Made by a program: the position numbers and the translations under genes. DNA of 64,000 bases from Ascochyta rabiei (lineage: Eukaryota; Ascomycota; Dothideomycetes; Pleosporales; Didymellaceae), in NCBI RefSeq assembly GCF_004011695.2, contig NC_082424.1, positions 124,001 to 188,000 of the forward strand, in the 5' to 3' direction. Below, in pieces: positions 10,273-19,968 of the stretch. The notes beneath the pieces are model-generated. The model saw only the letters and a program-made list of their open reading frames with translations, was not told the origin of the DNA and ran no database searches. How positions within the stretch are numbered: position 1 is the first letter of the stretch; every line of letters begins with the position of its first letter.

Positions 10273-11864
10273 CTATCCGCGCTCGCTCCCTCTCAGCCTC
10301 ACGGCCTGGCCGTACTTTTGCAGCTTCGTAATCAGCTGGTCGCCCTGCTTGACCACGTCCACGTACTGCTTGTTCTTGTCGTCGGGCCGGTTCGTCTCGA
10401 TGATGCCCTTGACGCGGTCGATCGTACACGGGATGCGGTCGGCGGCGATGAACTTGGCGAGGTCCCTGATTGCAGTTAGCGTCGTGTCGTGATGTTGTAC
10501 AGAAGATGATTGTGTAGAAAATGGGTGTGTGTTTATGACGTACTTGTCCAAAAAGTCAATCGTGACGCCAAAGTCGTTGGCCATGCTCTGCAGCCCAACC
10601 ACGCGATAAGACTGCAGCAGCTGCTGGTAGCCCCGCAGACGCATCTCGCGCACGTACCAGCCGCGGTGCTCGTACAGGTACCGGTCCTGGCTGAGGAAGC
10701 TGACCTCGACCTCGCCCAGGGCGGCGAAGAAGCTCTTGTAGTTGCCCTCGTACAGGCTCTTGACGAGCTTGGACAGCGGCGAGAAGTCAATGGGCACCTC
10801 CTTGTCCTGCTGGCCGCCGAGCGTTGTCAGGTTGACGGCCGCCGGTGCTGGTGTCGCCGTCTGTGTCGATGCGTCCGGCATGTCCTCGTCGCCAGCGCCG
10901 GGCCCGGCCGAGGTGTGCCCTGTAATGGCCGAGAGCTTCTCCTCTCCGCTGCCGACAATGGCCTTGATCTCGGGGGCATCGACGACCTTGGACTTGAAGT
11001 CGACGCGCTTCAGCGACGAGGAGCCGGCGAGGATGGCGTAGACGACGAGGCTGGAGTAGCTGCACAGCTCGTAGCTGGTGAATGTGGACAGGCTGTCGAG
11101 CAGCAGGGGCGCGGCCTGGGCGTGTGAGCGCACGGTGAGCAGGTGCAGGCCCGTGTAGGCCTTGAGGCGGTTCCTGCGGTCCCAGTCGCCGCCGCTCTCG
11201 ACGAGGGCGGTGGCGCGCGCAATCGACTTCTTGGCCAGCATCTTGTCGCCGAAGAAAAGGGCGACGCGTATTATGGCGAGGACGAGGTCGATCTTGGTGC
11301 CGAGGATGCCCGTCTTGTCGAAGATGGCCTCGTAGCTGGCGATGGCTTTGTCCTGTGGCGGTCAGTGGGTGTGCTGCTATGACCTCGTCTCCAACAGGCA
11401 CGACGTACCTTGTCGCCGATGCGGTTGTACAGCTCGGCGCGCTTGCCCCGCGCGGCCTGGACTTCGGTGTCGCCGGCCTTCTCGGCGGCCTCGTCCTCCT
11501 CCTTCTGGATAGCCTCCAGCTCCCTGTCGTTGTCGGCCTTGAGGCGGTCGTACAGCTTCTCGTCCCAGGTCAGCGGGGCGTCGAGCTCTGGATTCCGTGT
11601 GGCGAGCATGCTGGTTATGCTGGCCGAGGGGCGGCGGTGGGACGTGGGCTGGTCGGCGGAGCCTTCGCCGGGGGCATTCAGGACGCCGTCGGTGGGGTGG
11701 GCGAGGTAGCGGTAGAGCGGAGCCATGTTGCCGGCCTGGATGGCGTCCTGGACCGTCTTGAGCGACGCCTGCTTGGCCGGCTTGCTGGCCGAGGGATTGG
11801 TGAGCTGGAAGACATGCTGGGCCAGCTGCAGGTCCGGGTACTGAGCGAACTGCGGGTCGCCCAT
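10273..11864 (-). CDS. RPN7: 26S proteasome regulatory (lid) subunit Rpn7, 3 exons
   Basis: Non-ATPase lid subunit of the 19S regulatory particle, a PCI-domain scaffold needed for assembly of the lid and degradation of ubiquitinated proteins. Exons 11864-11409, 11352-10544 and 10465-10273 give 485 codons. The start MGDPQFAQYPDLQLAQHVF is family-like. The middle carries the TPR-like helices (AELYNRIGDK|DKAIASYEAIFD across intron 1, KTGILGTKIDLVLAIIRVALFFGD next). The C-terminal third carries the PCI domain (KLVKSLYEGNYKSFF, YLYEHRGWYVREMR, then FGVTIDFLDK and DLAKFIAADRI with the final winged helix). Intron 2 (10543-10466) is 78 bp, in phase and free of stops. An Ala/Pro/Thr-rich insertion with DEDMPDAS lies before the PCI domain. 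It is transcribed divergently from the cap methyltransferase gene across a 444-bp spacer. Confidence 0.95.
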
Positions 11865-12308
11865 GGTGCGCGTAGACAGCAGAAGCAGTGATGGAGGTGA
11901 GGTGGAGGTAGACAAGGAGAAGTGGTGGCGGTGGACAGGAGGAGAGATCTGGTGGTGGTGGTGGTGATGGAGGCAGCAGTGGCGGTGGGGGTGTGGCTGG
12001 AGGCAAACGTGGCGGCGTCGTGATTGTTTGGCAGTCGATGAGCTTGGAGATGCGGCGGCGGACGATGATGATGCTAGCTACCAGCGCGCACATGCTCCCG
12101 CGCTACCGCTCCACCTCTTGGCGCGACCGTCGCCCTTGCACCTGTCTCTCTCTCCCGTGCAATCAGGCATTGACTTGCCTCTGCACACCCAATCCGCCAG
12201 GCCAGCTCCAGCTCCACCTTCACCAAGACAACCACTCCAGACGTTTACCACAAACAACCATCCCATATTCACCACCACCACCACCACCACCACCACCTCT
12301 TCCACACC
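11865..12308. promoter_or_regulatory. Bidirectional promoter region between RPN7 and ABD1
   Basis: A 444-bp spacer separates the two divergent start codons. It holds purine/pyrimidine-biased stretches: GGTGGTGGTGG runs on the RPN7 side and a CACCACCAC run at about 12269-12298 immediately before the ABD1 start. No clear TATA box is visible. A shared promoter for two housekeeping genes is inferred from geometry only. Confidence 0.55.
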
Positions 12309-13748
12309 ATGGCCGACAGGAAGCGCGGCCGCTCTCCCTCCAGATCACAGTCGCGCTCGAGATCCCCGCCGCGACAGCGCAAACGGCCGGGCGCTGCGTC
12401 CAGACTGTCCGTGGCCGACCGCGAGGCTGCCCGTCAGCGCCAGCTGCAGCGCGAGCAGGAGGCGGCGCGCACCGCACAGCAGGAAGCGGCGTCACGTGGG
12501 GTGCACGATGTGGTCAAGCAGCACTACAACATGGTGCCCGAGCGTGGGCGCGAGTGGCGGCAGACGGACAGCAAGATCAAGGGCCTGCGCAGCTACAACA
12601 ACTGGGTCAAGTCGTCGCTCATCCAAAAGTTCATCGGCGACGACCGCAACCTCAAGATCCTCGACATTGGCTGCGGCAAGGGCGGCGACCTGCAAAAGTG
12701 GCAGGCCTCGCGCAAGGTCGAGCTGTATGTCGGCTGCGATCCCGCCGACGTCTCCATCAAGCAGGCCAAGGACCGCTACGCCCAGATGCAGAAGAAGTCA
12801 CGCCGCCTGTTTCACGCAGAGTTCTACGCAAAGGACTGCTTCGGCGAGTGGCTGGGCGACATCCCCATCATCAAGGACGTCGGCATCGATCCCTCGGTGG
12901 GGCCCGGCAACGCCATGAGCCAGCGCTGGGGCGGCGGCGGCTGGGACATGGTCACGATGATGTTCTGCATGCACTACGCCTTTGAGAGCGAGGCCAAGGC
13001 GAAAGGCATGCTGCGCAACGTCGCCGGCGCGCTGAAAAAGGGCGGCCGCTTCGTTGGCTGCATCCCCAACTCGGACATACTCTCCGCCAAGGTCGTGGAG
13101 CACCACAAGGCGAATGGGACGGCGCCCGCAGAGAGCAACGGCGCCGACGACCAAGACGACCGGCCAGCCTTTGCGAGCGACGAGGACGACGAGGACGACT
13201 GGGACCCGGAAAAGAGCCTCGACAGCCCCAAGCCCGACGAGTCCGAGCACGCAGACACGGCAGATGATGTCAAGGACAAGGACGAGGACGAGGACAGGGA
13301 CAAGGGCAAGGGAAATGCCAAGGACAAGGACAAGACCAAGGGCACGAAAAAGGCAGACGAGCACGAGGATGGCGAGGTCGAGGAGGAGGGCTTCGCATTC
13401 GGCAACAGCATATATCGCGTCAAGTTCCCGGGCAAGACACCGCCAGACGGCACCTTCCGCCCGCCGTACGGCTGGAAGTACTTCTACTTCCTCGAGGAGG
13501 CCGTGGAGGCGCCCGAGTACGTGGTGCCGTGGGAGGCGTTTCGGGCGCTGGCCGAGGACTACAACCTGGAGCTGCAGTACCGCAAGCCCTTCCGCGAGGT
13601 CTGGGAGGAGCAAAGGGACGATCCGGAGCTGGGGCCCCTGAGCGAGCGCATGGGCGTGAGGGACCGACGTACGGGGCAGCTGCTGACGTCGGAGGAGGAG
13701 CTGGCCGCCGCCGACTTTTACCACACGTTTTGCTTCTACAAGGTCTAG
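12309..13748 (+). CDS. ABD1: mRNA cap guanine-N7 methyltransferase, single exon
   Basis: Nuclear SAM-dependent enzyme that methylates N7 of the 5' cap guanosine. 479 codons without introns. Residues 1-60 are an Arg/Ser-rich and Gln-rich basic tail. The catalytic core starts at VVKQHYNMVPERGRE (69-83) and continues with motif I ILDIGCGKGGDLQKW (117-131), GCDPADVSIKQAKDRY, a WDMVTMMFCMHYAFES block, and GGRFVGCIPN. An acidic/lysine insertion of about 100 residues (DEDDEDDWDPEK, then runs of KDKDED) follows, longer than in yeast Abd1. The core resumes with GNSIYRVKF, and the C-terminus ADFYHTFCFYKV matches the family end. Upstream ATG codons in the 5' leader were not chosen because they do not connect in frame. 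Tandem repeats begin within the last codons. Confidence 0.95.
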   Translation: MADRKRGRSPSRSQSRSRSPPRQRKRPGAASRLSVADREAARQRQLQREQEAARTAQQEAASRGVHDVVKQHYNMVPERGREWRQTDSKIKGLRSYNNWVKSSLIQKFIGDDRNLKILDIGCGKGGDLQKWQASRKVELYVGCDPADVSIKQAKDRYAQMQKKSRRLFHAEFYAKDCFGEWLGDIPIIKDVGIDPSVGPGNAMSQRWGGGGWDMVTMMFCMHYAFESEAKAKGMLRNVAGALKKGGRFVGCIPNSDILSAKVVEHHKANGTAPAESNGADDQDDRPAFASDEDDEDDWDPEKSLDSPKPDESEHADTADDVKDKDEDEDRDKGKGNAKDKDKTKGTKKADEHEDGEVEEEGFAFGNSIYRVKFPGKTPPDGTFRPPYGWKYFYFLEEAVEAPEYVVPWEAFRALAEDYNLELQYRKPFREVWEEQRDDPELGPLSERMGVRDRRTGQLLTSEEELAAADFYHTFCFYKV

Positions 13749-14078
13749 TCTGCTTTATGTTTAGTAGGCTTTTACCACGTTTTGCTTCTACAAGGTCTGG
13801 TCTGCCTTGTCTCGTAGACTTGCACCATGACCACTTGGCTCTATTTCTTTTACAAGGCAGTCTGGTAGATGTATACTTTATTATAGATTAACTTCTTTAA
13901 TGAGGTAGTCTGGTAGATGTTTACTGTATTATGTATTAACTTCTTTAAAAGGTAGTCTGACAGATGTATACTATATTATAGCTTACCTTATTTTACAAGG
14001 TAGTCTAACAGTTGTATACTGTATTAGAACTTGACTACTTTTACAAGGTAATCTAGCAGATGTATACTATATCATAGC
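13716..14078. repeat. 54-60-bp tandem repeats seeded by the ABD1 3' end
   Basis: The last codons plus stop region of ABD1 (TTTTACCACACGTTTTGCTT, then CTACAAGGTCTAGTCTGC) recur 54 bp later as TTTTACCACGTTTTGCTTCT, then ACAAGGTCTGGTCTGC. They continue rightward as at least five progressively AT-richer copies sharing ACAAGG(T/C)AGTCTGGTAGATG and TATACT.TATTATAG. The first copy is inside the coding region, so the array is an in situ duplication of the gene's own 3' end. Confidence 0.85.
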
Positions 14079-14461
14079 TACTGCACGCTGCAAGGAAACC
14101 AACAGAATACACACCTTCACGTGCCATCAATACAAGACCAAAAACCGCCGGCTCACAGTGCACACCACGCTCGTGACTCGCGCTGTTTTGCCGAGGTTGG
14201 TCGTCACAGGCTTCCCCAGCTTCCCGCCTGCGGTGCCGCATCACAGGCCGAACTCCATCTCCGCCGCCGGTTCGTCACCCGTTGATAGCGTTGATTGCGT
14301 TGATTGCGTTGATTGCCGTCCCTCTAGCCAGCACGCAACGCACTCCTTTTCTTGCACACTGGCATCTCACATCGCTTGGCTGAAGGTGCTCTTATCGTAG
14401 CAAGACCCCCCACGACGCCGAACGCACCGCCTCCCTCTCTCCGCTCAACGCAGACGCCATC
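14079..14461. promoter_or_regulatory. Upstream region of PEX11
   Basis: Spacer between the ABD1 3' repeats and PEX11. It contains a short run of GTTGATTGC repeats (about 14280-14315). No TATA box is evident and no gene is seen. Confidence 0.4.
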
Positions 14462-15234
14462 ATGGTCGCAGACGCCCTCATCTACCACCCCACGGTGTCG
14501 CACTACCTCAGGTTCGTCGCGACCACCGGTGCGTGCTCGGCCTCTCCCCCCTTCCCTTCCCTGCCCTCCCCCGGCAACACTGACAGCCCGCAGTCGGCCG
14601 CGACAAAGTGCTCCGCACGCTGCAGTATTTTTCGCGCTTCCTCGCCTGGTACCTGTACCGCACCAACCGCCCGCTCAGCAGCATCGCGCCCCTGGACGCG
14701 AGCAAGAAGCAGCTGGGCACCGCGCGCAAGCTCATGCGCGTCGGCAAGTTCGTCGAGCACTTCCGCGCCGCCGCCGTCGCCTCGGACAGCACCGCGCTCG
14801 ACCCGGTCGTCAGGTTCACCACCGTCGGCCGCCAGCTGGGGTACGCGCTGTACATGGCGCTCGACAGCGCCAACATCCTCGACGCGACGGGCATCCGCAA
14901 GAGCACCCACGGCGCCCGGCTGCTGCGCGAGGCGAACCGGGCCTGGTTCGCGGGCCTGTCCTTCTCCGTCGCGCACGGCCTGTACGCGCTGTACGGACTG
15001 CAGAGCCGCAAGAGCGTCGTCGCCGCCAGCCCGGACCCGGAGAAGGTCGTCGAGCAGAAGAAGGTCAGCAAGGAGCTCGATGCGGCCAAGCTGCAGCTGC
15101 TGACCGATCTGTGCGACATGACCATCCCCCTCACCGCCCTCGGCTGGCTGCACCTGGACGATGGCATCGTCGGGCTCGCGGGCACCACGAGCTCGCTGCT
15201 GGGCGTGTGGGCGCAGTGGAAGAAGACGGCGTAG
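14462..15234 (+). CDS. PEX11: Peroxisomal membrane elongation factor Pex11, 2 exons
   Basis: Peroxisomal membrane protein that elongates and divides peroxisomes. Exons 14462-14528 and 14594-15234 (intron 65 bp, phase 1) give 235 codons, the usual length. The N-terminus MVADALIYHPTVSHYLRFV and the amphipathic helix region after the intron (GRDKVLRTLQYFSRFLAWYL) are typical, followed by LGTARKLMRVGKFVEHFR. The C-terminal half has two hydrophobic segments (LGYALYMALDSANIL, and IVGLAGTTSSLLGVWAQW at the end) and a family-like LCDMTIPLTALGWL block. The upstream 380 bp contain three to four GTTGATTGC units (about 14280-14315). No peroxisomal matrix signal is expected or seen. Confidence 0.93.
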
Positions 15235-15460
15235 GCGGCCATGTTGATTCAGCCTGTACACGTACCACATGGAGCTCTCTATGCAAGTTTACATTTCCAC
15301 CTCGAATTCCACCTTGCTCTTTTCTGACCGTTTATGCTCTTGGTGGTTGACTATGAAGAAGAAGAAGAAAAAAATGAAAAATGAAAAATGAAACATGAAA
15401 ATAGAAACACTTCTAAGAGAAAGGAGGGCAGAGATGTTTGGTTGTATTTAGTTGTAGTAG

Positions 15461-15590
15461 GTAAGAAGCTATAGTGTATTGGACCATACTACTATCAAGT
15501 AAGAATAGAAAGAGTAGGTAGCTATAGTAGTAAGAAGCTATAGTGTATTAGACCATACTACTATCAAGTAAGAATAGAAAGAGTAGGTAG
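15461..15590. repeat. 69-bp period duplication
   Basis: The 61-bp block starting GTAAGAAGCTATAGTGTATT at 15461 recurs almost unchanged at 15530, with one visible substitution (TTGGACC against TTAGACC). It lies in the AT-rich spacer after PEX11. Confidence 0.9.
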
Positions 15591-15592
15591 CA

Positions 15593-15672
15593 GACGTTGC
15601 TATAAGAGGTAAAGACGTTGCTATAAGAGGTAAAGACGTTGCTATAAGAGGTAAAGACGTTGCTATAAGAGC
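15593..15672. repeat. 21-bp tandem repeat, four copies
   Basis: Four near-perfect tandem copies of GACGTTGCTATAAGAGGTAA plus one base, directly after the 69-bp duplication. The last copy diverges to GAGCCAAGG. Confidence 0.92.
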
Positions 15673-15743
15673 CAAGGAAGATAGATGGTATGCTTGGGTA
15701 TTGTTGCTTCGCTTCAACGCAGACATGTCCTTTATTCTTCTCG

Positions 15744-16878
15744 CTACGACAGGGGCTTCCGACCGACGACGACGAAGCTGCGGTGGTGAGCTGCGATTCC
15801 CGGGGGAAGTGGGTTGGGGGCAGGACTTACAGCGGCCAATAGGCATGGCAGCCGGGGTCCTTCAGTTCGGATCGCACCTTGGCGAGCAGCACGTGCAGCT
15901 CTTGGAGCGTCCAGCCGTCGTAGAACTTGAGCAGTCGTAGGCTGAGGCCCTCGATGCCCTCGAGCATGGCGCTCAGCTGCAGCAGGCCTGCGTCTCGGAC
16001 GCGCTTCTGCTTGGGCCAGGGACCGATGGGCAGCTTGAACTCGTCGACCACGACGTCGACGAAGCCTGCCTTTAGCAGCGACGCCTTCAGGAAATCGACG
16101 CTCGTCCGCAGGTTCACGCCGACCTTGAGCGCGGCCTTGCCTTGCTCTACGCACCACGTGTGTAACGAGGTGCCAGGGTTGCGGGACGTGGGCTGAATGA
16201 CGGCCATGTAGTCCATTTCCTGGAGCTCGATGTAGCCACCGGGCTTGGTGTGGTCGTAGGCCTGGGCGAAGAGCTTGTCCCAGTCGCGTATGCAGCCCGT
16301 CATGGTGCGCATGTGCACCAGGTCGAAGTGGGCGAGCGGCCAGGTCCAGTCTGCCTCGGCGTCGTCAATCTCAAACTTGACATTGGGCGGGACCCTGCGA
16401 GGATTAGTGTGTAGCTACGCACACGGGAAGTCGTGCACAAGGCAAGGGTGCCGTCGACATACCACGTAGGCTGGATGGGACTCAAGTCAGTGGCGGTTAT
16501 GGTAGCGCTGGGAAAGTGCTCGGCAGCATCGATGGCCCATATGCCGGTTCCGGTGCCGATGTCGAGGATTTGCTGAGGATGGTGGACAGGCGCGAACGTG
16601 ACCTTGTCGCGGAAGACGAGCTGTATGGAGGCATACTTGATGTCCAGTCTGTCCTGCTCTTGCTCGTCGTCGGGCAGAATGTACTCGCCGCTGGCTTGGT
16701 AGGCGTGGTACCGCCGCCCGTTCTCGTAGTGGCCGGCCATGATGCTGGACGTCAGCGAGGCCGTTTCCGAGGCCAGGTCCCCGTACGACGAGTCGGCATC
16801 CGAGTTGGACCAGACGTCGAGGTCATCTGCGCCGCCCGCAGCCAGGGACGGGCTGCTCTCGCCCGCGCTGGTCTCCAT
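15744..16878 (-). CDS. LaeA-like SAM-dependent methyltransferase, 3 exons
   Basis: Class I methyltransferase of the large fungal LaeA-like family; members are chromatin-level regulators or metabolite methylases. Exons 16878-16463, 16394-15831 and 15777-15744 give 337 codons. Motif I is ILDIGTGTGIWAIDAAE (104-120), followed by SATITATDLSPIQPTW and, after intron 1, VPPNVKFEIDDAEADW and FDLVHMRTM. PGGYIELQEMDY is the next conserved block. A GTAAGT donor just before an apparent TAA stop opens a 53-bp intron, and the third exon gives the C-terminus FVVVGRKPLS, matching the family's typical YVVYGRKP-like end. I therefore prefer 337 codons to the unspliced form. The N-terminal 45 residues are Ser/Ala/Asp-rich and probably disordered. 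It is transcribed divergently from the FAD monooxygenase gene. It is a paralogue-level match, not evidence for LaeA itself. Confidence 0.88.
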
Positions 16879-16897
16879 GGCGGGTTGCGTCTATGGC

Positions 16898-17022
16898 GGG
16901 TTGCGTTTCGTGGCGCTCTTGCCGGTTGGGTTTCGTGGCGCTCGTGCTGGTTGGGTTTCGTGGCGCTCTTGCCGGTTGGGTTTCGTGGCGCTCGTGCCGG
17001 TTGGGTTTCGTGGCGCTCGTGC
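16898..17022. repeat. 25-bp tandem repeat, five copies
   Basis: Five copies of GGTTGGGTTTCGTGGCGCTC followed by (T/G)TGC(C/T), differing at a few positions. It starts about 20 bp upstream of the LaeA-like start codon. Confidence 0.95.
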
Positions 17023-17447
17023 AGCCACACGCCGACGTGCCCGCTGTTGCACCACTGGCAGGCTCTGGCGAAATGCAGATGGCCACGTGCTCTGGGTCGC
17101 AATGCGGGTCACGACAGCGCTGGTACTACGCAGCAACCAGGTTGGGTGAGGGTGAGGGTGAGGGTGAGGGTGGAAAGTGGAGGGTGGAGTCTAGAGGGTG
17201 GAGTCTACAGTCTAGTCTGGAGTCTTGTTTTCTCGCTCGACGCGCTCGACGTGGGCGGGAGGCGGCCCGGGGTTGAGCGGCTGGTTGAGCGGCTGGCGGG
17301 GCACGGCTGGCGGGGCGAGGCGGTCCGCACCCGAATAGGCAGTGGATGGGAAGGAGAGCAGGCAACCCCGACATTCACGACGGTGCTCGAAGCTGCACGC
17401 TAACACTTGGACCGCTGGAAGCTGCCCGCTAACACTTGGACCGCTGC

Positions 17448-17526
17448 ACTCCACCCCGCTCCACTCCACCCCTCCACTCCACCCCTCCACTCCACCCCTC
17501 CACTCCACCCCTCCACTCCACCCCGC
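17448..17526. repeat. 13-bp tandem repeat CCTCCACTCCACC
   Basis: About five to six copies of CCTCCACTCCACC with GCTCCACTCCACC variants at the edges. It ends 14 bp before the monooxygenase ATG and would be in its 5' untranslated leader. Confidence 0.92.
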
Positions 17527-17539
17527 TCCACCGACAGAC

Positions 17540-19062
17540 ATGGCCACCTCCACCACCACAAAGGACTTGCACGTGCTGATTGTCGGTGCCGGTACGTACC
17601 ACTCACCCCCTCGGTGACGCCATCACTGGGCTGACCGCACACCCAGGCACGACCGGCCTGTTGATTGCCCAGGGTCTGAAAAAGGTCGGTCGAGCCAGAG
17701 ACAGCAGCATCATCGCCCTGACACCGTTGACACCCTTGACACGCAGAATGGAGTCGCCTTCACCATCTTCGAAGCAGAGACCGACTCCACTTATCAGACC
17801 AGGCCTCGGGAATGGGGCATGACCCTCCACTGGGGCTCTTCTCACCTTGCCTCGTGTCTGCCCGACCATCTCGCCGCACGCTTCCATGAAGCCTACGCCG
17901 ATCCGTCTCTGAAGCCCGACGCCGTCACCGGTCTGCCCATATTCAACGGCAAGACGGGTGACCTCATCATGGAAATGTCAGCCGACCATGCAGTGCGTGT
18001 GAGCCGGAAGAAGATGCGCAGCCTCTTCAGCCACGGTCTTGACGTCCAGTATGGGAAGCACGTGGTCCGCGCGTACCCAATCGACGACCCTGCCTCGCAC
18101 CACAACGGCCGCGTCAGGCTCGAGTTCGAGGACGGCGGCCATGCAGTCGGCCATGTCGTCGCCGGCACCGACGGCGCAAAGTCGCTGCTCAGAGAGTCCA
18201 TCGTTGGCTTGGAAGACGCCCAGTTGACGACCGTGCCCGTGAACCTCTTCAACTTCGCCTACACCTTCGATCCCGAGCTTTCTCTGCGCATCCGAGAGCA
18301 CAACCCCATCTTCATCAACAGCATACACCCCGATCATGGAACCATGTACTGGCTGTCGAGTACCTTCTCCCCCCTTGCATGCCGCCCCAACGGCCCGCTG
18401 ACCCGCTCTCAGTCATGGACGTCCCCGACCCGGAGAAGCCAGAGACCTGGACCTTCCAAGTCATGCAGAGCTGGAACGACAAGACCACACCGCCTTCCGC
18501 AGATCTGACCACGAACCAAGGGCGTCTCAAGTTCTTCAAGGCGCGCTGCGACGAGTACGCCGAGCCGTGGCGCTCGGTTGGCCGCGCCGTCAAAGACGGT
18601 ACCACGATTCCTATGGACCGGCTGACCTATTGGGAGAAGTCGCGGAAGTGGGATAACAGACGAGGGAGAATGACGCTATGTGGAGATGCTGCCCATCCCA
18701 TGACACCCCGTAAGTTTCCGCGTTCCTGCGTCACCCCAGTCTACAAGACCCTGGACCCCCACCCCCCAGATCTCATCGTTGATACCATGCATTCTGCAGA
18801 TCGCGGCCAAGGCTTGAACAACGCCCTGCAAGACGCATCCAACTTCGTTAGTGCGCTTGTGTCCGTGTCCAAGGGCTCGGCAACCCTGGCCGACGCAGTC
18901 CAGGCATACGAGGATGAGCTCCTAGAGAGAGGCCAGACAGAGATGAGCATCTCGCTGAAACAGTCTTACTTGATCCACGATTGGGACACGCTCATGCAGA
19001 GTCCCATGGTCAAGATCGGTATGCGCCAAGTGAAGAAGGGCGAGGATGTGCAGAGTGCATGA
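17540..19062 (+). CDS. FAD-dependent monooxygenase (aromatic hydroxylase-like), 5 exons
   Basis: Single-component flavoprotein monooxygenase of the salicylate / p-hydroxybenzoate hydroxylase-like group, which would use NAD(P)H and O2 to hydroxylate a small, probably aromatic or polyketide substrate. Exons 17540-17591, 17647-17684, 17747-18359, 18413-18709 and 18800-19062 give 420 codons. The Rossmann GxGxxG motif VLIVGAGTTGLLIA (12-25) is rebuilt across intron 1. RPREWGMTLHWG follows, then the DG motif VVAGTDGAKSLLRE, and the second FAD block GDAAHPMTPHRGQGLNNALQDA is rebuilt exactly across intron 4. There are no membrane segments or signal peptide. It is divergent from the LaeA-like methyltransferase and is followed in the same direction by a DHA2 exporter, which fits a small metabolite or detoxification unit. 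The substrate cannot be inferred. Confidence 0.9.
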
Positions 19063-19185
19063 CATGTCCCTCGGCCGCGGCTGGCCCTACCTGGCAGTCG
19101 GTGAAGGAGGTCATGACGTTGGGTCCACCAATACATTTTGACAGACTTGACCTTTTCCATCCACTTCTCCTTGACTGCAGCGCTG

Positions 19186-19352
19186 CTGGTGACATGTTTT
19201 GCTAATTCTGAACAGATCACGGCGGCGCTGGGGGTGACATGTTTTGCTAAATCTGAACACATCACGGCGGCGCTGGTGGTGGAATGTTTTGCCAAATCTG
19301 AACACATCACGGCGGTGCTGGGGTGAAATGTTTTGCTAAATCTGAACACATC
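19186..19352. repeat. 45-bp tandem repeat, four copies
   Basis: Four copies (the last incomplete) of a unit with core TGTTTTGCTAAATCTGAACA followed by CATCACGGCGGCGCTGG. It lies 125 bp beyond the monooxygenase stop codon. Copies differ by a few substitutions and one- to two-base length changes in the G run. Confidence 0.95.
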
Positions 19353-19968
19353 ACAGCCGCCAGTGTTGGCGTTGTCTATCCAAGGGTCCAAGACCCTTCC
19401 CAACGGCTTGAATGGCCTCGTCGAGGGCATATACAAACACCAGCACAGCAACCGTTGCAATCTCAATGGCATTCCCGATAGGACCGACTTCGGCTATGCG
19501 GATAAAGTGCAAAGATACTGAGCATATGGGCGCATCCATCTCGATTCCTACAGAGCGATTGCCTTCATTCCATCTGTTCGTAGCACCCTTGTTAGGCCCA
19601 CGACCGTGGATGCACAGCTGGGTGCTTTCGCCGCCTTTCAAGGCTCGTCTCACTGGACGAATCATGTCCTAGCCATCGCCAACGCCGTTTCAGCGTCATT
19701 CCAAACACTGACAGCATCCTACTCGCTACCTATCCGTTGACTTGCAGTAGCACAGGCTTCGTCATGCGCGGGTGTTTTTCGCCCACAGCCAGACTCTCAC
19801 CAAGGAGTTACGAGCATTCTTGGTTGTCTGGCTATCCACGTCTCCCCTGAGCACGTCAACTCCACATATAGCTCACTTTGGTCTCCTCTGAGCACATCGA
19901 CTGCACACATAGCTCAAGCGGGACTCACACCACCCAACCACCTCCCCCGGCAGCCCTCGCTCTACGAC
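19353..19968. other. Upstream region of the DHA2 exporter gene
   Basis: There is no supportable gene. A near-direct repeat (CACATATAGCTCA... at 19863 and CACACATAGCTCA... at 19903) lies 60-100 bp before the exporter start and includes a weak TATA-like ACATATAGC. Confidence 0.45.

Larger units (their letters stand above)
16879..17539. promoter_or_regulatory. Bidirectional promoter region of the methyltransferase and monooxygenase genes
   Basis: A 661-bp spacer between divergent starts, made largely of tandem repeats: a 25-bp array, a GTGAGG hexamer run at about 17144-17172, GGCTGGTTGAGC duplications near 17275-17305, a duplicated TAACACTTGGACCGCTG (17401 and 17430) and a 13-bp array next to the monooxygenase start. 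Little unique sequence is left for regulatory sites. Confidence 0.55.

Noticed and set aside
12798..13724. 308-codon antisense frame within the cap methyltransferase gene
   Set aside because: Same cause; the sense frame has full-length family motifs, while the antisense is Val/Leu-rich without motifs.
15593..15672. CRISPR-like array
   Set aside because: Contiguous 21-bp tandem repeats without spacers in a fungal genome.
17144..17172. Telomere-like repeat
   Set aside because: The unit is GTGAGG, not TTAGGG, and the run is short and within a promoter space.
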